DNA of 64,000 nt, taken from the NCBI GenBank assembly GCA_003134695.1, contig PLCB01000009.1, positions 1 through 64,000 of the forward strand, read 5' to 3'. This stretch comes from Candidatus Zemynaea palustris (GTDB lineage: Bacteria; Vulcanimicrobiota; Vulcanimicrobiia; Vulcanimicrobiales; Vulcanimicrobiaceae). The notes under the pieces were generated by a model that made no database searches, was not told where the DNA came from, and saw only the letters and a program-made list of their open reading frames with translations. Shown one piece after another: positions 1-9,724 of the stretch (position 1 is its first letter; each line of letters starts with the position of its first letter). The translations under genes were made by a program, and so were the position numbers.

Positions 1-686
1 GCGACGTCGATCGTGCCGGTCGAATTAAAGGCGATGCCGCGATTGGAACTCAGGGCAAAGCTCGTCGTCGTCGCCAAGGTGCCGCCGCCGAAGGTCAATT
101 GGGCCGCCGTTGCACCGCCCGGTGCCGTGCCGAGATTGTTGTCGGCGGAGATTTTCAAGATCCCGCCGTTGATCGTCGTCGCGCCGCTGTAGGTGTTGGT
201 GCCACTCAAGATCAGCGTGCCGGCGCTGGTCTTGGTCAGGCCCCCCGCGCCGCTGAGCACGCCGCTGATGGTCAAGCTCTCGGAGGCGTTGCTGACGCTG
301 AAGGTGCGCGTCGCCGCTATCGACACGGCCAGGCTGACCGTATTGGAGCCGGCGGCGTTCGTGTCGCTGAGGTTTCCCGCGCCCAGCGCGATCGAGTTCC
401 CCGCCAGCGTATACCCGTTACCGGAGATCGTGATCGAATTGAAACTCCTCCCGGCCGCAATGTTATTGTTTGTCGTCAGGTGTGCCGCGCCGGCCGGAAA
501 GACCAAGTCGCTTCCTGCCGCCGGTGCAGCGCCGCCGGTACCGGACCAATTGCCGCCGGTCGCCCACGCGTTGCTTGTCGCGCCGGTCCACGTGGCCGTA
601 ACCGCCTGCGCTGCCTGCACGCCAACCAATGCGATTGCGATAGGGACGATCGCGAACGCGAACGCGAAGAGCAGGATGCGTCGCAT
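1..686 (-). CDS. Autotransporter-associated beta-strand repeat protein, N-terminal part
   Basis: The reading frame starts at ATG 686 and runs off the left edge, so only the first ~228 residues are visible. It begins with a signal peptide ([19 protein letters not shown], ending near AQA), then WTG-type repeats, and contains the PATR signature ([20 protein letters not shown], followed by TTINGGIL). Such repeats form the right-handed beta-helix passenger of surface or secreted proteins. The start shares one base with the stop of the upstream barrel gene (TGATG), indicating translational coupling and making it the last visible gene of the surface operon. Whether a C-terminal autotransporter barrel or another anchor exists cannot be seen. 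Confidence 0.85.
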   Translation of the reverse strand, partial: MRRILLFAFAFAIVPIAIALVGVQAAQAVTATWTGATSNAWATGGNWSGTGGAAPAAGSDLVFPAGAAHLTTNNNIAAGRSFNSITISGNGYTLAGNSIALGAGNLSDTNAAGSNTVSLAVSIAATRTFSVSNASESLTISGVLSGAGGLTKTSAGTLILSGTNTYSGATTINGGILKISADNNLGTAPGGATAAQLTFGGGTLATTTSFALSSNRGIAFNSTGTIDV

Positions 687-3600
687 CAGTGGCCCCAGCC
701 GAGGAGGCGATCGATCAAACTCGTCATCGTCACGTAGACGCCTCGCCGGCTCGGCGCGGACGCCAAGGCGGGATCGGGCGCACCGCTCAGATTATAGCCG
801 ACGGCCAACCGGATCTGGTCGCCCAACCGATAGCCGGTTTCAAACGCGAAAGCGGCCGTCGAGGCCGCAGCGACGTCGCTTACGCCGAGGATGCTGCCCT
901 CGGCGCCCAGGTCGAAGTGCGAGCCGATCCGCTGCACGGCGCGCAGACTGAGGAGGTGGGATCGCGCCGGATAGTATACGTCGCCGTCGAGTTTGTAGGC
1001 CAGCCGTCCGGCGAGCTCCAATCGCGCGGTCGGACGGTAGAGTTGTTCGAGCGAGAGAACGTCGCTGCGTAGCGGCAATGTGCTCGAGGCCTGCTCCGTG
1101 CGTTCGTAATCGAACAACGTTACGCTGCGGTCGTCGGCGACGGGCCGGTGAGCGATGCCGATCTTCGAATCCCCGCTCGACGTCCCGTTGACGTTCGCCG
1201 TATCGACCGTCGCGAATACCGAAAACGCCGGTGACAGCGCGCCGGCTGCACCGAGGCGTAACGTCGCGCCGCCGCCGTCGCCGGTACGCAATTGGTAGGC
1301 TCCGTTGGCCCGGAGCCGACCGTTTTGGTCGGCGTATGCCAGCGTCAGCCCGTATACGTTGAACGACCCGGCGCTCGGGCCGGCGTCGCCGCCGCGCTGG
1401 AAGGATGCGTCGCCGCGGAGGACTTTGCTGAGTTCGAATCGTTCGGTCACACCCATCGACGACGTGACGTCGGTGCCGTTGGCGGTCTGTTGGATGGCGT
1501 AATCGGTCGTGACGGTCGCATTGCCGACCGGACGTTCGAAGCCGAACGACGTAGCGCGCGTCGATAAGACCGGCGTCGTCAGCGACTGCGTCGCCGCCGC
1601 GAAACTCGACACGGGAGCGGCGCTCCACAACTCGCGCAGGTAGGCGCGTCCGCGTCCCGGGAGATCGACGCTGAGCTGCGCGCTGGTCTCCGCAGGCTGC
1701 GCCGTGCTCACGCTCGGCCCGATGTCGCTGAGTCGACGCAGCGAGAGTCCGAGGTTGCTGAGCGGCTTCCATTCGAGCCCGAGGTCGGCTTGCGTCGCTA
1801 CCCCGCCGGCGTCGGTCGGCGAACTCGAAGCGGACATCACGCCGTTCGCCGGCGTCGCCGGCTGTCCCGGGACGAGCGTTTGAAACGATCCACTGCTCTG
1901 AACGCTACGAATGAGTCCCGCCGTCAACGTCAGGCGCTTTCCGATCTTTTCGTTGAGGTGCAGTGCGGCATTGGTCTGCGAGGCGAGCGATCCGAGGCCG
2001 ATGTTCTGTTCGTGATCGAAATTGAAGGTCAGTTCGCCGCGCTGGTTGCCGAACTTCCGCCCGTACTCGACGCGATAGTCGAGTAAGCCGGGCGTCGACA
2101 GGCCGCCGAACGGATTGTCGTAGCCGACCGTCGTCGACTCGAATGAGAACGCGAAACGATCGGGACCGCGTGCCTGGCGAAACGACGCGCGATACGCGTC
2201 GCCCGCCGTGCCGAATACGCTCGTCCCGAGGTCTTGCGTCGCCAAAATACCGCGGCTGGCCAGATGCGAGAGCGACCATGCGCCGCCCGGAAGTTGGCCG
2301 CCGAGATCTTGGCCGAACAGGCTGATGTTGCCGGCGCCGTACGCGTCGTTGACGTAGCCGACGCCGAAGTGCATCTGTTTGCCGCTGCCGAACGTCCCCT
2401 CAAATCGGCCGCCGGTCGTCTCGGCGACAGCTCCCGGGCCACTGTATTCATACTGCACCAAAATCTGTTGCGGGTTGAAGTTTACGTCGAACGGCAGCGG
2501 CGGAGCGATGAACGTCAGTTGTCCGGTGGGATAATCGAGCGTGTAGTCGAGATTGCGCGTCAAGGTCGTTTGCGACACCGGTATTCCGGTCCGGCGATCG
2601 AGCGACACGAGCGTGACCACGTCGGAGCCGATGACGATGCCCGGATGGAGGGGGTTGCCGAGCGTCGCGAGGCCGCTCGGGCTGAAGATCTGTCGCGCGT
2701 ACGCGATGTCGTTGTGTGCCGTGAAGGCGCTCAGTTTGGTATTCGCTTGCGCGAGCTCAACTTTGGCGCCGTCGACGAGCAGGTTGAATCCGCCGAGCCC
2801 GTCGGGCGAACCGGTTTGAGCCTGGAATTCGCCCCACATCACATTCGAGCGGCCGGCGTCGACACGCGCATAGAGATGATCTTGCGAAAAGACGTCCTGG
2901 CGGCGCACGCTCGCGTCACCGTACGTGTCGTATGGTCGAGCCGCAGCATCGTCGACAAATGCGCCGTGCTCTCCGTCGTGCCCGAGCGTATTGGCGGTGT
3001 CGTACGCCAGCGTCGCAAGCATCGCTTTGTTCAGGCTGCCGGTCGCGAAGAGCGCAATCCGACCATGCCGCGTGCCGGCGCCGTCGGCGCTTGTCAGTGC
3101 CCCTCCGGGATCCGCAGGGACCGCACCGATTCCGACGCTCGCAAGGCCGACAACCATCGGGGCGCGCACGTCCGGCGCCAAGAAAACGTGGCGGTCGAGT
3201 TCGAGTTCGCCGCAGAGGAGTTGGACGTCGAGGTCGCCCGGCTTCAAGCCCGGGGCGAGGATTACGCTGCCCGTGCCGCCCGGTCCGAGCAGCAAATCAA
3301 AACTCGCCGGCGTGACTCCGCCTGCCGGAGGACCGAGGGCAATGTTGGGTGTGCCCGTCGGCGTTGGATTCGGCGTGACGGTTCGCACGAGCCGTGCGTC
3401 GCCGGAGACGATCCTCACGTTGACGACCGAACCCGGCGCGGCGTTGTGACGCCACTCGTCGTGCGCGGTGACTCGCAAGATCAAGGTCGAGCGGCCGTCT
3501 GCGACGGCGCGTCCTTCAAAGACCGCCTCTAACGTCGCCGGCTTCCCCGGCCCATAGATGATCTGCGAGTTCGTTGGGCCGCGCAAGTTGTCCGCACCGA

Positions 3601-4228
3601 GCGGAGTGATTTCCAGTTGGTTGGGACCGGGTTGCAAGGTGACGCCGTAATAGGTGTAGCGCGTCACGCCGGCCGGCGGATCGATCACGCGCTTGCCGAT
3701 GCGTGTCGCTGGAACGATCTCGCCGTTGACGCGCAGCTCGGCGCCTTGGCCGAGGCCGACAGCGACCTCGACGATCGTCGCCAGCGTCTCCGATGCGCTC
3801 TCGGCGATCGGTTCCACCAAAGCGGCATGCAGTTCTCGCGTCGCCGTAAAGCTGAGATGGCTCAGATCGCCGTACTTGGGCGCTGACGATGGGGTCGAAA
3901 GCGGACTCGCCGCGGGCGCCGGGCTCGGAAGCGGACTCGCCACGGCCGCCGGGCTCGGCGCGACGATTTCGGTATCGCCCGAACCGTCCAAATCCGCGAC
4001 CGCGGGCGAGGAAGCGACGAAAAACGAGCCGATCAGGACGGCCGCTAGTACTTTTCTGACGCCATACGCCCGACAACGCCGCGCTGGTCTCGTCTTATGC
4101 AGTCGCGAGCGTCCTTGAGGACGCCGTGGGCGCAGCACGCGAATCGCGGTCAGCAAACCGAGGAAAAGCGCCGTCAGTGAGGCGACGAAGAACGCGACGA
4201 TAAGGACGGACGCAAGTACGCGTCTCAC
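686..4228 (-). CDS. Large barrel-like outer-membrane protein of the DUF11 surface operon
   Basis: 1180 aa from a GTG start that overlaps the upstream stop as GTGA. After an N-terminal hydrophobic segment, a Pro/Ser/Ala-rich linker (about residues 90-120) leads to Ig-like beta domains ([14 protein letters not shown]; later [14 protein letters not shown]). From roughly residue 600 onward the sequence is alternating amphipathic, aromatic-rich strands (e.g. [20 protein letters not shown] near the end), typical of an outer-membrane barrel. No TonB box or plug domain was recognised. Position after two DUF11 proteins suggests it anchors or exports them; that is inference. The N-terminus is odd: residues 1-18 are repeated imperfectly at 57-74 (see findings), and the second copy looks like the better cleavable signal peptide. 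Confidence 0.75.
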   Translation of the reverse strand: MRRVLASVLIVAFFVASLTALFLGLLTAIRVLRPRRPQGRSRLHKTRPARRCRAYGVRKVLAAVLIGSFFVASSPAVADLDGSGDTEIVAPSPAAVASPLPSPAPAASPLSTPSSAPKYGDLSHLSFTATRELHAALVEPIAESASETLATIVEVAVGLGQGAELRVNGEIVPATRIGKRVIDPPAGVTRYTYYGVTLQPGPNQLEITPLGADNLRGPTNSQIIYGPGKPATLEAVFEGRAVADGRSTLILRVTAHDEWRHNAAPGSVVNVRIVSGDARLVRTVTPNPTPTGTPNIALGPPAGGVTPASFDLLLGPGGTGSVILAPGLKPGDLDVQLLCGELELDRHVFLAPDVRAPMVVGLASVGIGAVPADPGGALTSADGAGTRHGRIALFATGSLNKAMLATLAYDTANTLGHDGEHGAFVDDAAARPYDTYGDASVRRQDVFSQDHLYARVDAGRSNVMWGEFQAQTGSPDGLGGFNLLVDGAKVELAQANTKLSAFTAHNDIAYARQIFSPSGLATLGNPLHPGIVIGSDVVTLVSLDRRTGIPVSQTTLTRNLDYTLDYPTGQLTFIAPPLPFDVNFNPQQILVQYEYSGPGAVAETTGGRFEGTFGSGKQMHFGVGYVNDAYGAGNISLFGQDLGGQLPGGAWSLSHLASRGILATQDLGTSVFGTAGDAYRASFRQARGPDRFAFSFESTTVGYDNPFGGLSTPGLLDYRVEYGRKFGNQRGELTFNFDHEQNIGLGSLASQTNAALHLNEKIGKRLTLTAGLIRSVQSSGSFQTLVPGQPATPANGVMSASSSPTDAGGVATQADLGLEWKPLSNLGLSLRRLSDIGPSVSTAQPAETSAQLSVDLPGRGRAYLRELWSAAPVSSFAAATQSLTTPVLSTRATSFGFERPVGNATVTTDYAIQQTANGTDVTSSMGVTERFELSKVLRGDASFQRGGDAGPSAGSFNVYGLTLAYADQNGRLRANGAYQLRTGDGGGATLRLGAAGALSPAFSVFATVDTANVNGTSSGDSKIGIAHRPVADDRSVTLFDYERTEQASSTLPLRSDVLSLEQLYRPTARLELAGRLAYKLDGDVYYPARSHLLSLRAVQRIGSHFDLGAEGSILGVSDVAAASTAAFAFETGYRLGDQIRLAVGYNLSGAPDPALASAPSRRGVYVTMTSLIDRLLGWGH

Positions 4229-6384
4229 GATGCACGCCTCACGGCGAAGGAGATGTCTTGCATCGTCCCGCCGTCGAAGACGCCGTGGACCAAGCGCCGG
4301 GTGCTGCGCTCGTCGCTGAAATTTCGCACGGGGAAGGCTTGCAGATTGGAGGGTAGCGTCGTCTCGTCGAGACGCAGCACGTGCAGGCCGGGACGAGCGG
4401 CGGGAAACGAGAAGCGCCCGAAGCGGTCGGTCGTCACCGACTCGCCGTCCTCGAGAAAGATTCGAACGTTGGCGACGCCTTCATCGGCACGCGTGAAGCG
4501 TCCGGTCCCACCGTCGTCGACGTAGACCCGTCCGGTGATCGCGATGCGTGCGGCGAAAACCCCGCCGGAGACTTGCACGTCGACGCTAGCGGCCGCCGTA
4601 AGGGCGTTGGGATTGTTCGGGGCGATGGCCGCAATCGTAACCGGATTCGTCAACGTCGTCCCGGCGTCGACGCCGGGCATGACGACGGCGGCGTAGGTGA
4701 GCGTGTGGTCCTGATTGAGCGCTGCGAACGACCAGGTCAGCGTGCGGCCGCGTTGGACCGGTTCCAGCGCGACGCCGTCGACTCGCGCGGTCGCCGGCGC
4801 GTACACGAGGCCTGGTGGGAGCGTCCCGGTGAGGGTCGTCGAGCCGAGCGGATACGAACTGCGGTTTCCGAAGTGCACCGTGTAGATCAAACGGTCGCCG
4901 GCGGATGCAAGCGATCGATCGACGCTTTCGTCGATCTGCACGCTGCGCTGCGGAAAGAGCGGGAAGTTTCCGAAGAAACCGTAGACCTCGTCGAGCTGCA
5001 CCGGGCCCGCCATCAAACGATAATCGCCGGGCGCGGCCAGGAGCTGTCCGTCGAGTGCCGCGACATCGGCCGTAAAAACGGTGAACGTCGGATCGGGCGT
5101 GAGCGTCAAGCGGAGGTGTCGATTGAGATAACCCGAGGCGGAGATCAGCAGGTCGTAGACCGCAGGATGCGCCGACGTCCCAATCTGTGCCGCCGACAGC
5201 TGGAATTGATACGTCCCACTCGAGCCGGTAGTGACCGTCGCGAGCGCGGCGTTACTGCTTGCCGAGCGCGTCGTCTTCGTGGAGCTCGGCGTAATCGCGC
5301 TTCCCGTCGCCGGGTCGACGATTTGGAGAGTCGCGTTGGCGATGGGCGCTCCGACGCCGGCATCGCCGTCGTAGACCACGTTGGCGTCGCCGATAAAGAC
5401 CGTCGCCGGTGTGCTCTTGACGGCCGTCGCGTTGTCGGCCGTCAGGCTCGCGATGTTGACGAGGCTCGTCCCGAGCGCGGCGAGATTCGTCGGTGCCGCG
5501 TCAAAGGTGATCGCTTCTGGAGTTTGCGGCGGGATCGTGCCGAGGGCGACGGTCAAGGCCGCTCCCTTCAATCCGATCGCGCTTGAAGGAAGCGGAACGC
5601 CGTTCAGCTTCAGGCTGCTCGGATCGACGCGCATCCCGACCGGCAGATTGTCGGCAAGCGTCGCGTTGTACGCCGGCACCCCGCCGCTGTTGGTAAAGGC
5701 GATCGTGTAGTGGACCGTCGTCGTCGAACGAATCTGCTCGGCGGCCACTCCGTCGACGAGCTTCGAGATGGCGTTGAGCACGCCGGGTTGCGTGAAGGCG
5801 GCGCCCGCTGCGGCGATTCCGCATTGCTGGCCGGAATCGGTCTGCAAGCCATTTGCGGTTCCGGCGACGGTCGTGCGGGCCGTGAGTCCGATCGAAATCT
5901 GCGTGCCGACGGCGACGCCGCTCGTCGCGACCGAGATTTGCACCTGGATCGAACCGCCGGGCTGGACCGGCGGCGAGATCGCGCCGACGCTCGCCGGGAT
6001 GATCGTGCCGTCAGGCGCGACAAACGCGACGGCGGAAATCTTTCCGCCGCTGGTCGTCGCGTTCAGGATCGTGTAGGCGTCGGCGATGTTGCTGACGTTG
6101 CTAATGGTGAACGTCCGCTTGAGCAGCACCCCGATCGAGAAGACGTCGGTTTGCGGGTTACAGCCCGTCTCTTTGGGAGTGACGACCAGTGCGCCGATCG
6201 CGGCGACCGTCGTCGACACCGTATTGGAAACTGATGCGTACGTGGTGCTAGTGGCGTCGCGATAGGTCGCCGTCGCGACGTTTTGAAGGACGGTGCCGCC
6301 GGGCGTCGCCGCCTCGCTTACATTCTGTACGAAAAGCAGAATGACGAATGTGAGGAGGGGCGCTGCCCGGCGATGGGCGTTCAT
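4225..6384 (-). CDS. DUF11-repeat surface protein with C-terminal SdrD-B-like domain
   Basis: 719 aa. Signal peptide (APLLTFVILLFVQNVSEA) followed by the TYRDATSTTYASVSNTV segment that the upstream 791-aa protein also carries, so the two are paralogous at their N-termini. At least two DUF11-type domains can be seen (about residues 205-330, VHYTIAFTNSGGVPAYNATL; and 490-620, LIYTVHFGNRSSYPLGSTTL). The C-terminal ~100 residues (VYVDDGGTGRFTRADEGVANV through TTDRFGRFSFPAARPG) match the SdrD B-like/Cna-B-like fold of extracellular adhesins. An AGGA Shine-Dalgarno lies about 9 nt before ATG 6384; the stop overlaps the barrel gene start. Confidence 0.8.
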   Translation of the reverse strand: MNAHRRAAPLLTFVILLFVQNVSEAATPGGTVLQNVATATYRDATSTTYASVSNTVSTTVAAIGALVVTPKETGCNPQTDVFSIGVLLKRTFTISNVSNIADAYTILNATTSGGKISAVAFVAPDGTIIPASVGAISPPVQPGGSIQVQISVATSGVAVGTQISIGLTARTTVAGTANGLQTDSGQQCGIAAAGAAFTQPGVLNAISKLVDGVAAEQIRSTTTVHYTIAFTNSGGVPAYNATLADNLPVGMRVDPSSLKLNGVPLPSSAIGLKGAALTVALGTIPPQTPEAITFDAAPTNLAALGTSLVNIASLTADNATAVKSTPATVFIGDANVVYDGDAGVGAPIANATLQIVDPATGSAITPSSTKTTRSASSNAALATVTTGSSGTYQFQLSAAQIGTSAHPAVYDLLISASGYLNRHLRLTLTPDPTFTVFTADVAALDGQLLAAPGDYRLMAGPVQLDEVYGFFGNFPLFPQRSVQIDESVDRSLASAGDRLIYTVHFGNRSSYPLGSTTLTGTLPPGLVYAPATARVDGVALEPVQRGRTLTWSFAALNQDHTLTYAAVVMPGVDAGTTLTNPVTIAAIAPNNPNALTAAASVDVQVSGGVFAARIAITGRVYVDDGGTGRFTRADEGVANVRIFLEDGESVTTDRFGRFSFPAARPGLHVLRLDETTLPSNLQAFPVRNFSDERSTRRLVHGVFDGGTMQDISFAVRRAS

Positions 6385-6408
6385 GGTGTGGCGTCCTAGC
6401 GAGACGCG

Positions 6409-8784
6409 TTACTTGACCGTGACGTTGAAGGTGATCGTACCCGTCAAGCCCGGCTGCAGCTTGAATGCTGCGCCGCCGACCGTCGCGACGAACGAGCTTG
6501 GGCCGGCCGTGATGCCCGGATACGCGCCCGACGCAAACGTGCCCGAGGGCAGGTAGGTGTAGGTCGTTCCGCCCGTGGTGTCGCTCGGTGCCGCGTTCAG
6601 GCCGAAGGTGTTCGTGCCCCACGAATTGCCCGAAGCGTTGCCGTCTTCGGTCAAAGCCAGGGTGCCCGCGCCGGTCGTAATGCCGGCCAGCGCCCAGGCC
6701 GGCTCGGTCCCCGCGTTCGTGCCGCCCGGCGCAACCGCCGCGGGCGCGATGTTGAGGTACGTCACGGTGTACTGCAGCACGCCGCCCGGACAGACGGTCC
6801 CGGCCGGGGGCGCGGGCGATGCGCCGGCCGGACAGTTCGTGCTGGTGACGGAGACAGCGGCAGTCAACTTGACGGCACCTCCGGGGTAGAGGTCGTCGTG
6901 CGTGTCGTTCGTGTCCGCTGCGCCGCCGAGCGTTCCGGTGGCGGTCAAGGTGGAGTCGACGGCGACGAACGGGGTCACCGCGCTTGCCGCCTTATAGACC
7001 GCGATGTAATGGAAGTATGCACCCGAGGCCACCGAGCCGATGCTGCCGCTCACCGTGCCACCTGCACTCGAGACGCCGGTGAGCGCCGAGCCGAGCGTGC
7101 ACGTCGGCAAGCTCGTCCCACCGTACGGAAGCGCCGGACAACCCGTCGCGGCGTAGAGTTGGACCGTATAACCCGCCGGCGCCGTCGCTTGAAGCGTGAA
7201 TGTGTCGGAGACGTTGCCGGTGTTTTGGATCGAGTTGACTACCTGAACACCGGCTGCCGGAACGTTGCAGGTAAAGCTGCCATTGTTGATCGCCGCGCCG
7301 TTGCTGCACGCGAAACCGACGGCAGTGAAGTCGAGGTTGTTGGTCGCCGCCGCCGAGCCGTTATTGGAAGCCGCCGGATACGAACCGGTCGCACCGGGTT
7401 GGCCGAACGGACCGTTGACGACCGCACCGGTCGTCGCGGCCTGACTGGACGCGGTGTTTGATGCGCCGCCGGGTGGCGTGACGCCGCTGCTCGGGGTCGT
7501 GTTTTGCAGCGGACCCGACCCACCGGTCAGGTTCGATGACGATGCGCTGTCGGCGGTTCCGACGGCTACACCAGGGGCAACGATCGGGATGACGCTCGTC
7601 GCGCCGACGTTGCCGCCGATGATGCCGTTGGCGATGTCGTTAACCGAGCCGCTGATTCCCGAACCGTTGCCCGAGGGCTGACTGGTCAAGAACGTCAGCG
7701 TGATTTGTGCGCTCGTTACGTTGCCTGCGCCGGTCGAACCGCCCGTATTCGACGGAAGTTCGACCGCGCCCGAGCCTCCCGTGATGAAGGCGCCGATCAT
7801 TGCCGCGCTGAGATTCTGGGTGGTGGTCCATCCGCTCGCGCCGGTCGCGTCGGTCGTGTAGTACAAGGTCGCGGTCGCGCCCGACGTCGCGCCGCTCAGG
7901 CTGACCGTCGGCGTTTGCGTCAGCGCGAGAGGCGATCCGCCGAACGCCGGCACCTTCGTCGACAGGAAGATGCCCTGATTCGCCGTGCCGAGCAAAGCTT
8001 TCACCGATGCGAGATCGTGCGCGGCGAATCCGCCGCCGTTGTTGGCGATGATCGTCCACGTGATCGCGGGCCCCGAGGTGGCCGGTTGCGAAGCGGTCGC
8101 TTTGACGTCGAGCCGCGCGTCGGCCAGGATTGTGTCGGAATCGTTGCCCGTCACGTTGGCCGACGTTACAGCAGGAGCGCATCCGGGATTGCCGCTGGTG
8201 CAACCGTTCGGCGTCGTGGCATAGGCGATGTTGGCCGTCATGGACGCGCTCACGGTACCGGGCGAGGCGCCCAGGTTGACTTTATACTGGACGCCGATCG
8301 TGATCGAACCGTTGACCGCCGTCGCCGCAAGGGCGTTCAGTTGCGTTTGCAACGTCGCGAGTGAACAGGACGTGGCGACCGAACAGGTGCCGGTCGCCGC
8401 GCCGTTGAGGACGTAGCCCTGCAAGGCTGCGCTGCCGGTGATCGTCGAGTCGCTGGGCACCGTCCAGGTGCCGGCGGCGTTGCCGGTGTTGGTCAGTGTA
8501 TAGGTGTCGACGACGAGATCGCCAGGCGCAGTGTTTTGCGCGGCACCCGGCGGCGTGACCGTCAGCGAAGGCGCGTTCTGAACGGTCGTGCTGACGGTGT
8601 TCGAATTCGAACTGAAATTGTTTCCGCTGCCGTCTTGATAGGTCGCACTCGCCGTGTTCGTGATCTGAACGCCGGGAGCGGTCGCGGCCGAGGCAGGTTG
8701 GCCGCCGAAGTTCGCGATCAGCGCGAACGCTACGGCGGCGCTAAGAGCGAGACGCAACAGTGTCGCTCGGTGATTGGTCGCCAT
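6409..8784 (-). CDS. Long DUF11-type exported surface protein
   Basis: 791 aa, Ala/Thr/Gly/Ser-rich with very little charge, as in secreted stalk proteins. Signal peptide at residues 1-34 (LALSAAVAFALIANFGG, ending PASA). The mature start (VQITNTASATYQDGSGN, then SNTVSTTV) matches the N-terminus of the 719-aa neighbour. Beta-rich modules with paired Cys follow, and the C-terminal part contains the DUF11-like TVTYLNIAPAAVAPGG segment. ATG 8784 overlaps the preceding stop as TAATG; 24 bp separate its stop from the next ATG. Likely a structural surface component; no catalytic motif is visible. Confidence 0.75.
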   Translation of the reverse strand: MATNHRATLLRLALSAAVAFALIANFGGQPASAATAPGVQITNTASATYQDGSGNNFSSNSNTVSTTVQNAPSLTVTPPGAAQNTAPGDLVVDTYTLTNTGNAAGTWTVPSDSTITGSAALQGYVLNGAATGTCSVATSCSLATLQTQLNALAATAVNGSITIGVQYKVNLGASPGTVSASMTANIAYATTPNGCTSGNPGCAPAVTSANVTGNDSDTILADARLDVKATASQPATSGPAITWTIIANNGGGFAAHDLASVKALLGTANQGIFLSTKVPAFGGSPLALTQTPTVSLSGATSGATATLYYTTDATGASGWTTTQNLSAAMIGAFITGGSGAVELPSNTGGSTGAGNVTSAQITLTFLTSQPSGNGSGISGSVNDIANGIIGGNVGATSVIPIVAPGVAVGTADSASSSNLTGGSGPLQNTTPSSGVTPPGGASNTASSQAATTGAVVNGPFGQPGATGSYPAASNNGSAAATNNLDFTAVGFACSNGAAINNGSFTCNVPAAGVQVVNSIQNTGNVSDTFTLQATAPAGYTVQLYAATGCPALPYGGTSLPTCTLGSALTGVSSAGGTVSGSIGSVASGAYFHYIAVYKAASAVTPFVAVDSTLTATGTLGGAADTNDTHDDLYPGGAVKLTAAVSVTSTNCPAGASPAPPAGTVCPGGVLQYTVTYLNIAPAAVAPGGTNAGTEPAWALAGITTGAGTLALTEDGNASGNSWGTNTFGLNAAPSDTTGGTTYTYLPSGTFASGAYPGITAGPSSFVATVGGAAFKLQPGLTGTITFNVTVK

Positions 8785-9275
8785 TACTTGACCCTCACCA
8801 CGTAGATGAAGGTCGCGCTACCCTTAGGCGCGAGCGGCTTGTCCTCGATCCAGCGGACCGACGTGTACGTCGCCGGGTCGGCTTTCTTGACGACGTCACC
8901 GGCAGGCGTGTGTACTCTGATCGTCGGCGCGCTCGACCACGTCTTTCCGCCGTCGAGGGAATACTCGACGTGGGCGGCATCCTTCATCGACGCGGAACCC
9001 GCTTGAAAGGCGGTCCCCGCCGGGACTTGTCCGATCGGCACCAAATTGCGGGCCGGATCGGCGCCGACGTTCGACGCGACGATGACGTAGCGAACGACGT
9101 CGCCCGGCTTCAGTTGAGCCTTCTCGACGGCGCTGGTTCTCTCGGCCCCGTTCTGGTCGCGTTCGACGAGGACGCCACTCAACTTGAGGACGACGTTCGG
9201 TTTCGCTTCGGCGACCGCGACAAGCGCGGCGCCGCAAAAGACAAGTGCGCAGAACGCGCTGATGATTCGTTGCAT
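8784..9275 (-). CDS. Short DUF11-domain exported protein, first gene of the surface operon
   Basis: 163 aa when started at ATG 9275, chosen over ATG 9311 because GGGAG lies 5 nt upstream and the signal peptide (MQRIISAFCALVFCGAALVA, ending AEA) then begins at residue 1. The mature part is a single DUF11-like domain (GDVVRYVIVASNVGADPARN; VPAGTAFQAGSASM; LAPKGSATFIYVVRVK). Its size suggests a subunit or periplasmic partner of the longer DUF11 proteins encoded immediately downstream. The upstream region 9276-9724 should hold the operon promoter. Confidence 0.8.
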   Translation of the reverse strand: MQRIISAFCALVFCGAALVAVAEAKPNVVLKLSGVLVERDQNGAERTSAVEKAQLKPGDVVRYVIVASNVGADPARNLVPIGQVPAGTAFQAGSASMKDAAHVEYSLDGGKTWSSAPTIRVHTPAGDVVKKADPATYTSVRWIEDKPLAPKGSATFIYVVRVK

Positions 9276-9724
9276 CGGGGCTCCCACGGGGAAATCGGTA
9301 AAATTGGGCATGAACGTTAGTTAAACCACGTTTCAAGATTCTCTGACTGGGGTCACTAAAGACTAACTGAAGTTCGGCCGACAAACGTTGCGCTTAAGTC
9401 ACACTTGCGCGAGAATGTGACGGCGGTCATTGTGATCTCGATCACACGCACTTCCGGCGATCGTTCCGGCGCTGATGCAAGCAAAAAAGTCGTGACCACT
9501 GCTTGGGTTGTCGGGACGCGTGAGCGCAGACTTGACGATTTTTTTGCGATACCGGACGGATTTAACAGAGCGTCGATTCTTAAGTGATACGATGAGGGAT
9601 CAACGGGGCGTCAACGTCGCAGCGTTAACGCTAGTCCTCGTGCACTATCGAGCGTTTCTCGAGGTTACGGCCCACGTTGTTGGGCCGCGAAGGCGCGCTT
9701 CGTCGGTACCGCCAAGCGGAGCCC
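9276..9724. other. Divergent intergenic region between surface operon and TPP enzyme
   Basis: About 450 bp without a supported gene. It separates the start of the leftward surface operon from the rightward TPP enzyme, so it should hold promoters for both. The clearest element is the CRP-type palindrome at 9431-9446. The stretch is more AT-rich than its flanks. No convincing paired -35/-10 consensus was found. Confidence 0.6.
9431..9446. promoter_or_regulatory. CRP/FNR-family operator-like palindrome
   Basis: The sequence TGTGATCTCGATCACA matches the CRP consensus TGTGA-N6-TCACA exactly, and symmetry extends to seven bases per half-site (TGTGATC/GATCACA). It is about 155 bp upstream of the surface operon start and 280 bp upstream of the TPP enzyme start, in a non-coding gap. 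Either gene could be the target. No CRP-family regulator is encoded in the window. Confidence 0.55.

Noticed and set aside
2234-3532. Long plus-strand open frame (432 aa) opposite the barrel gene
   Set aside because: High-GC antisense shadow: Arg/Ala/Glu-rich composition, no signal or motif, and the opposite strand has clear protein structure.
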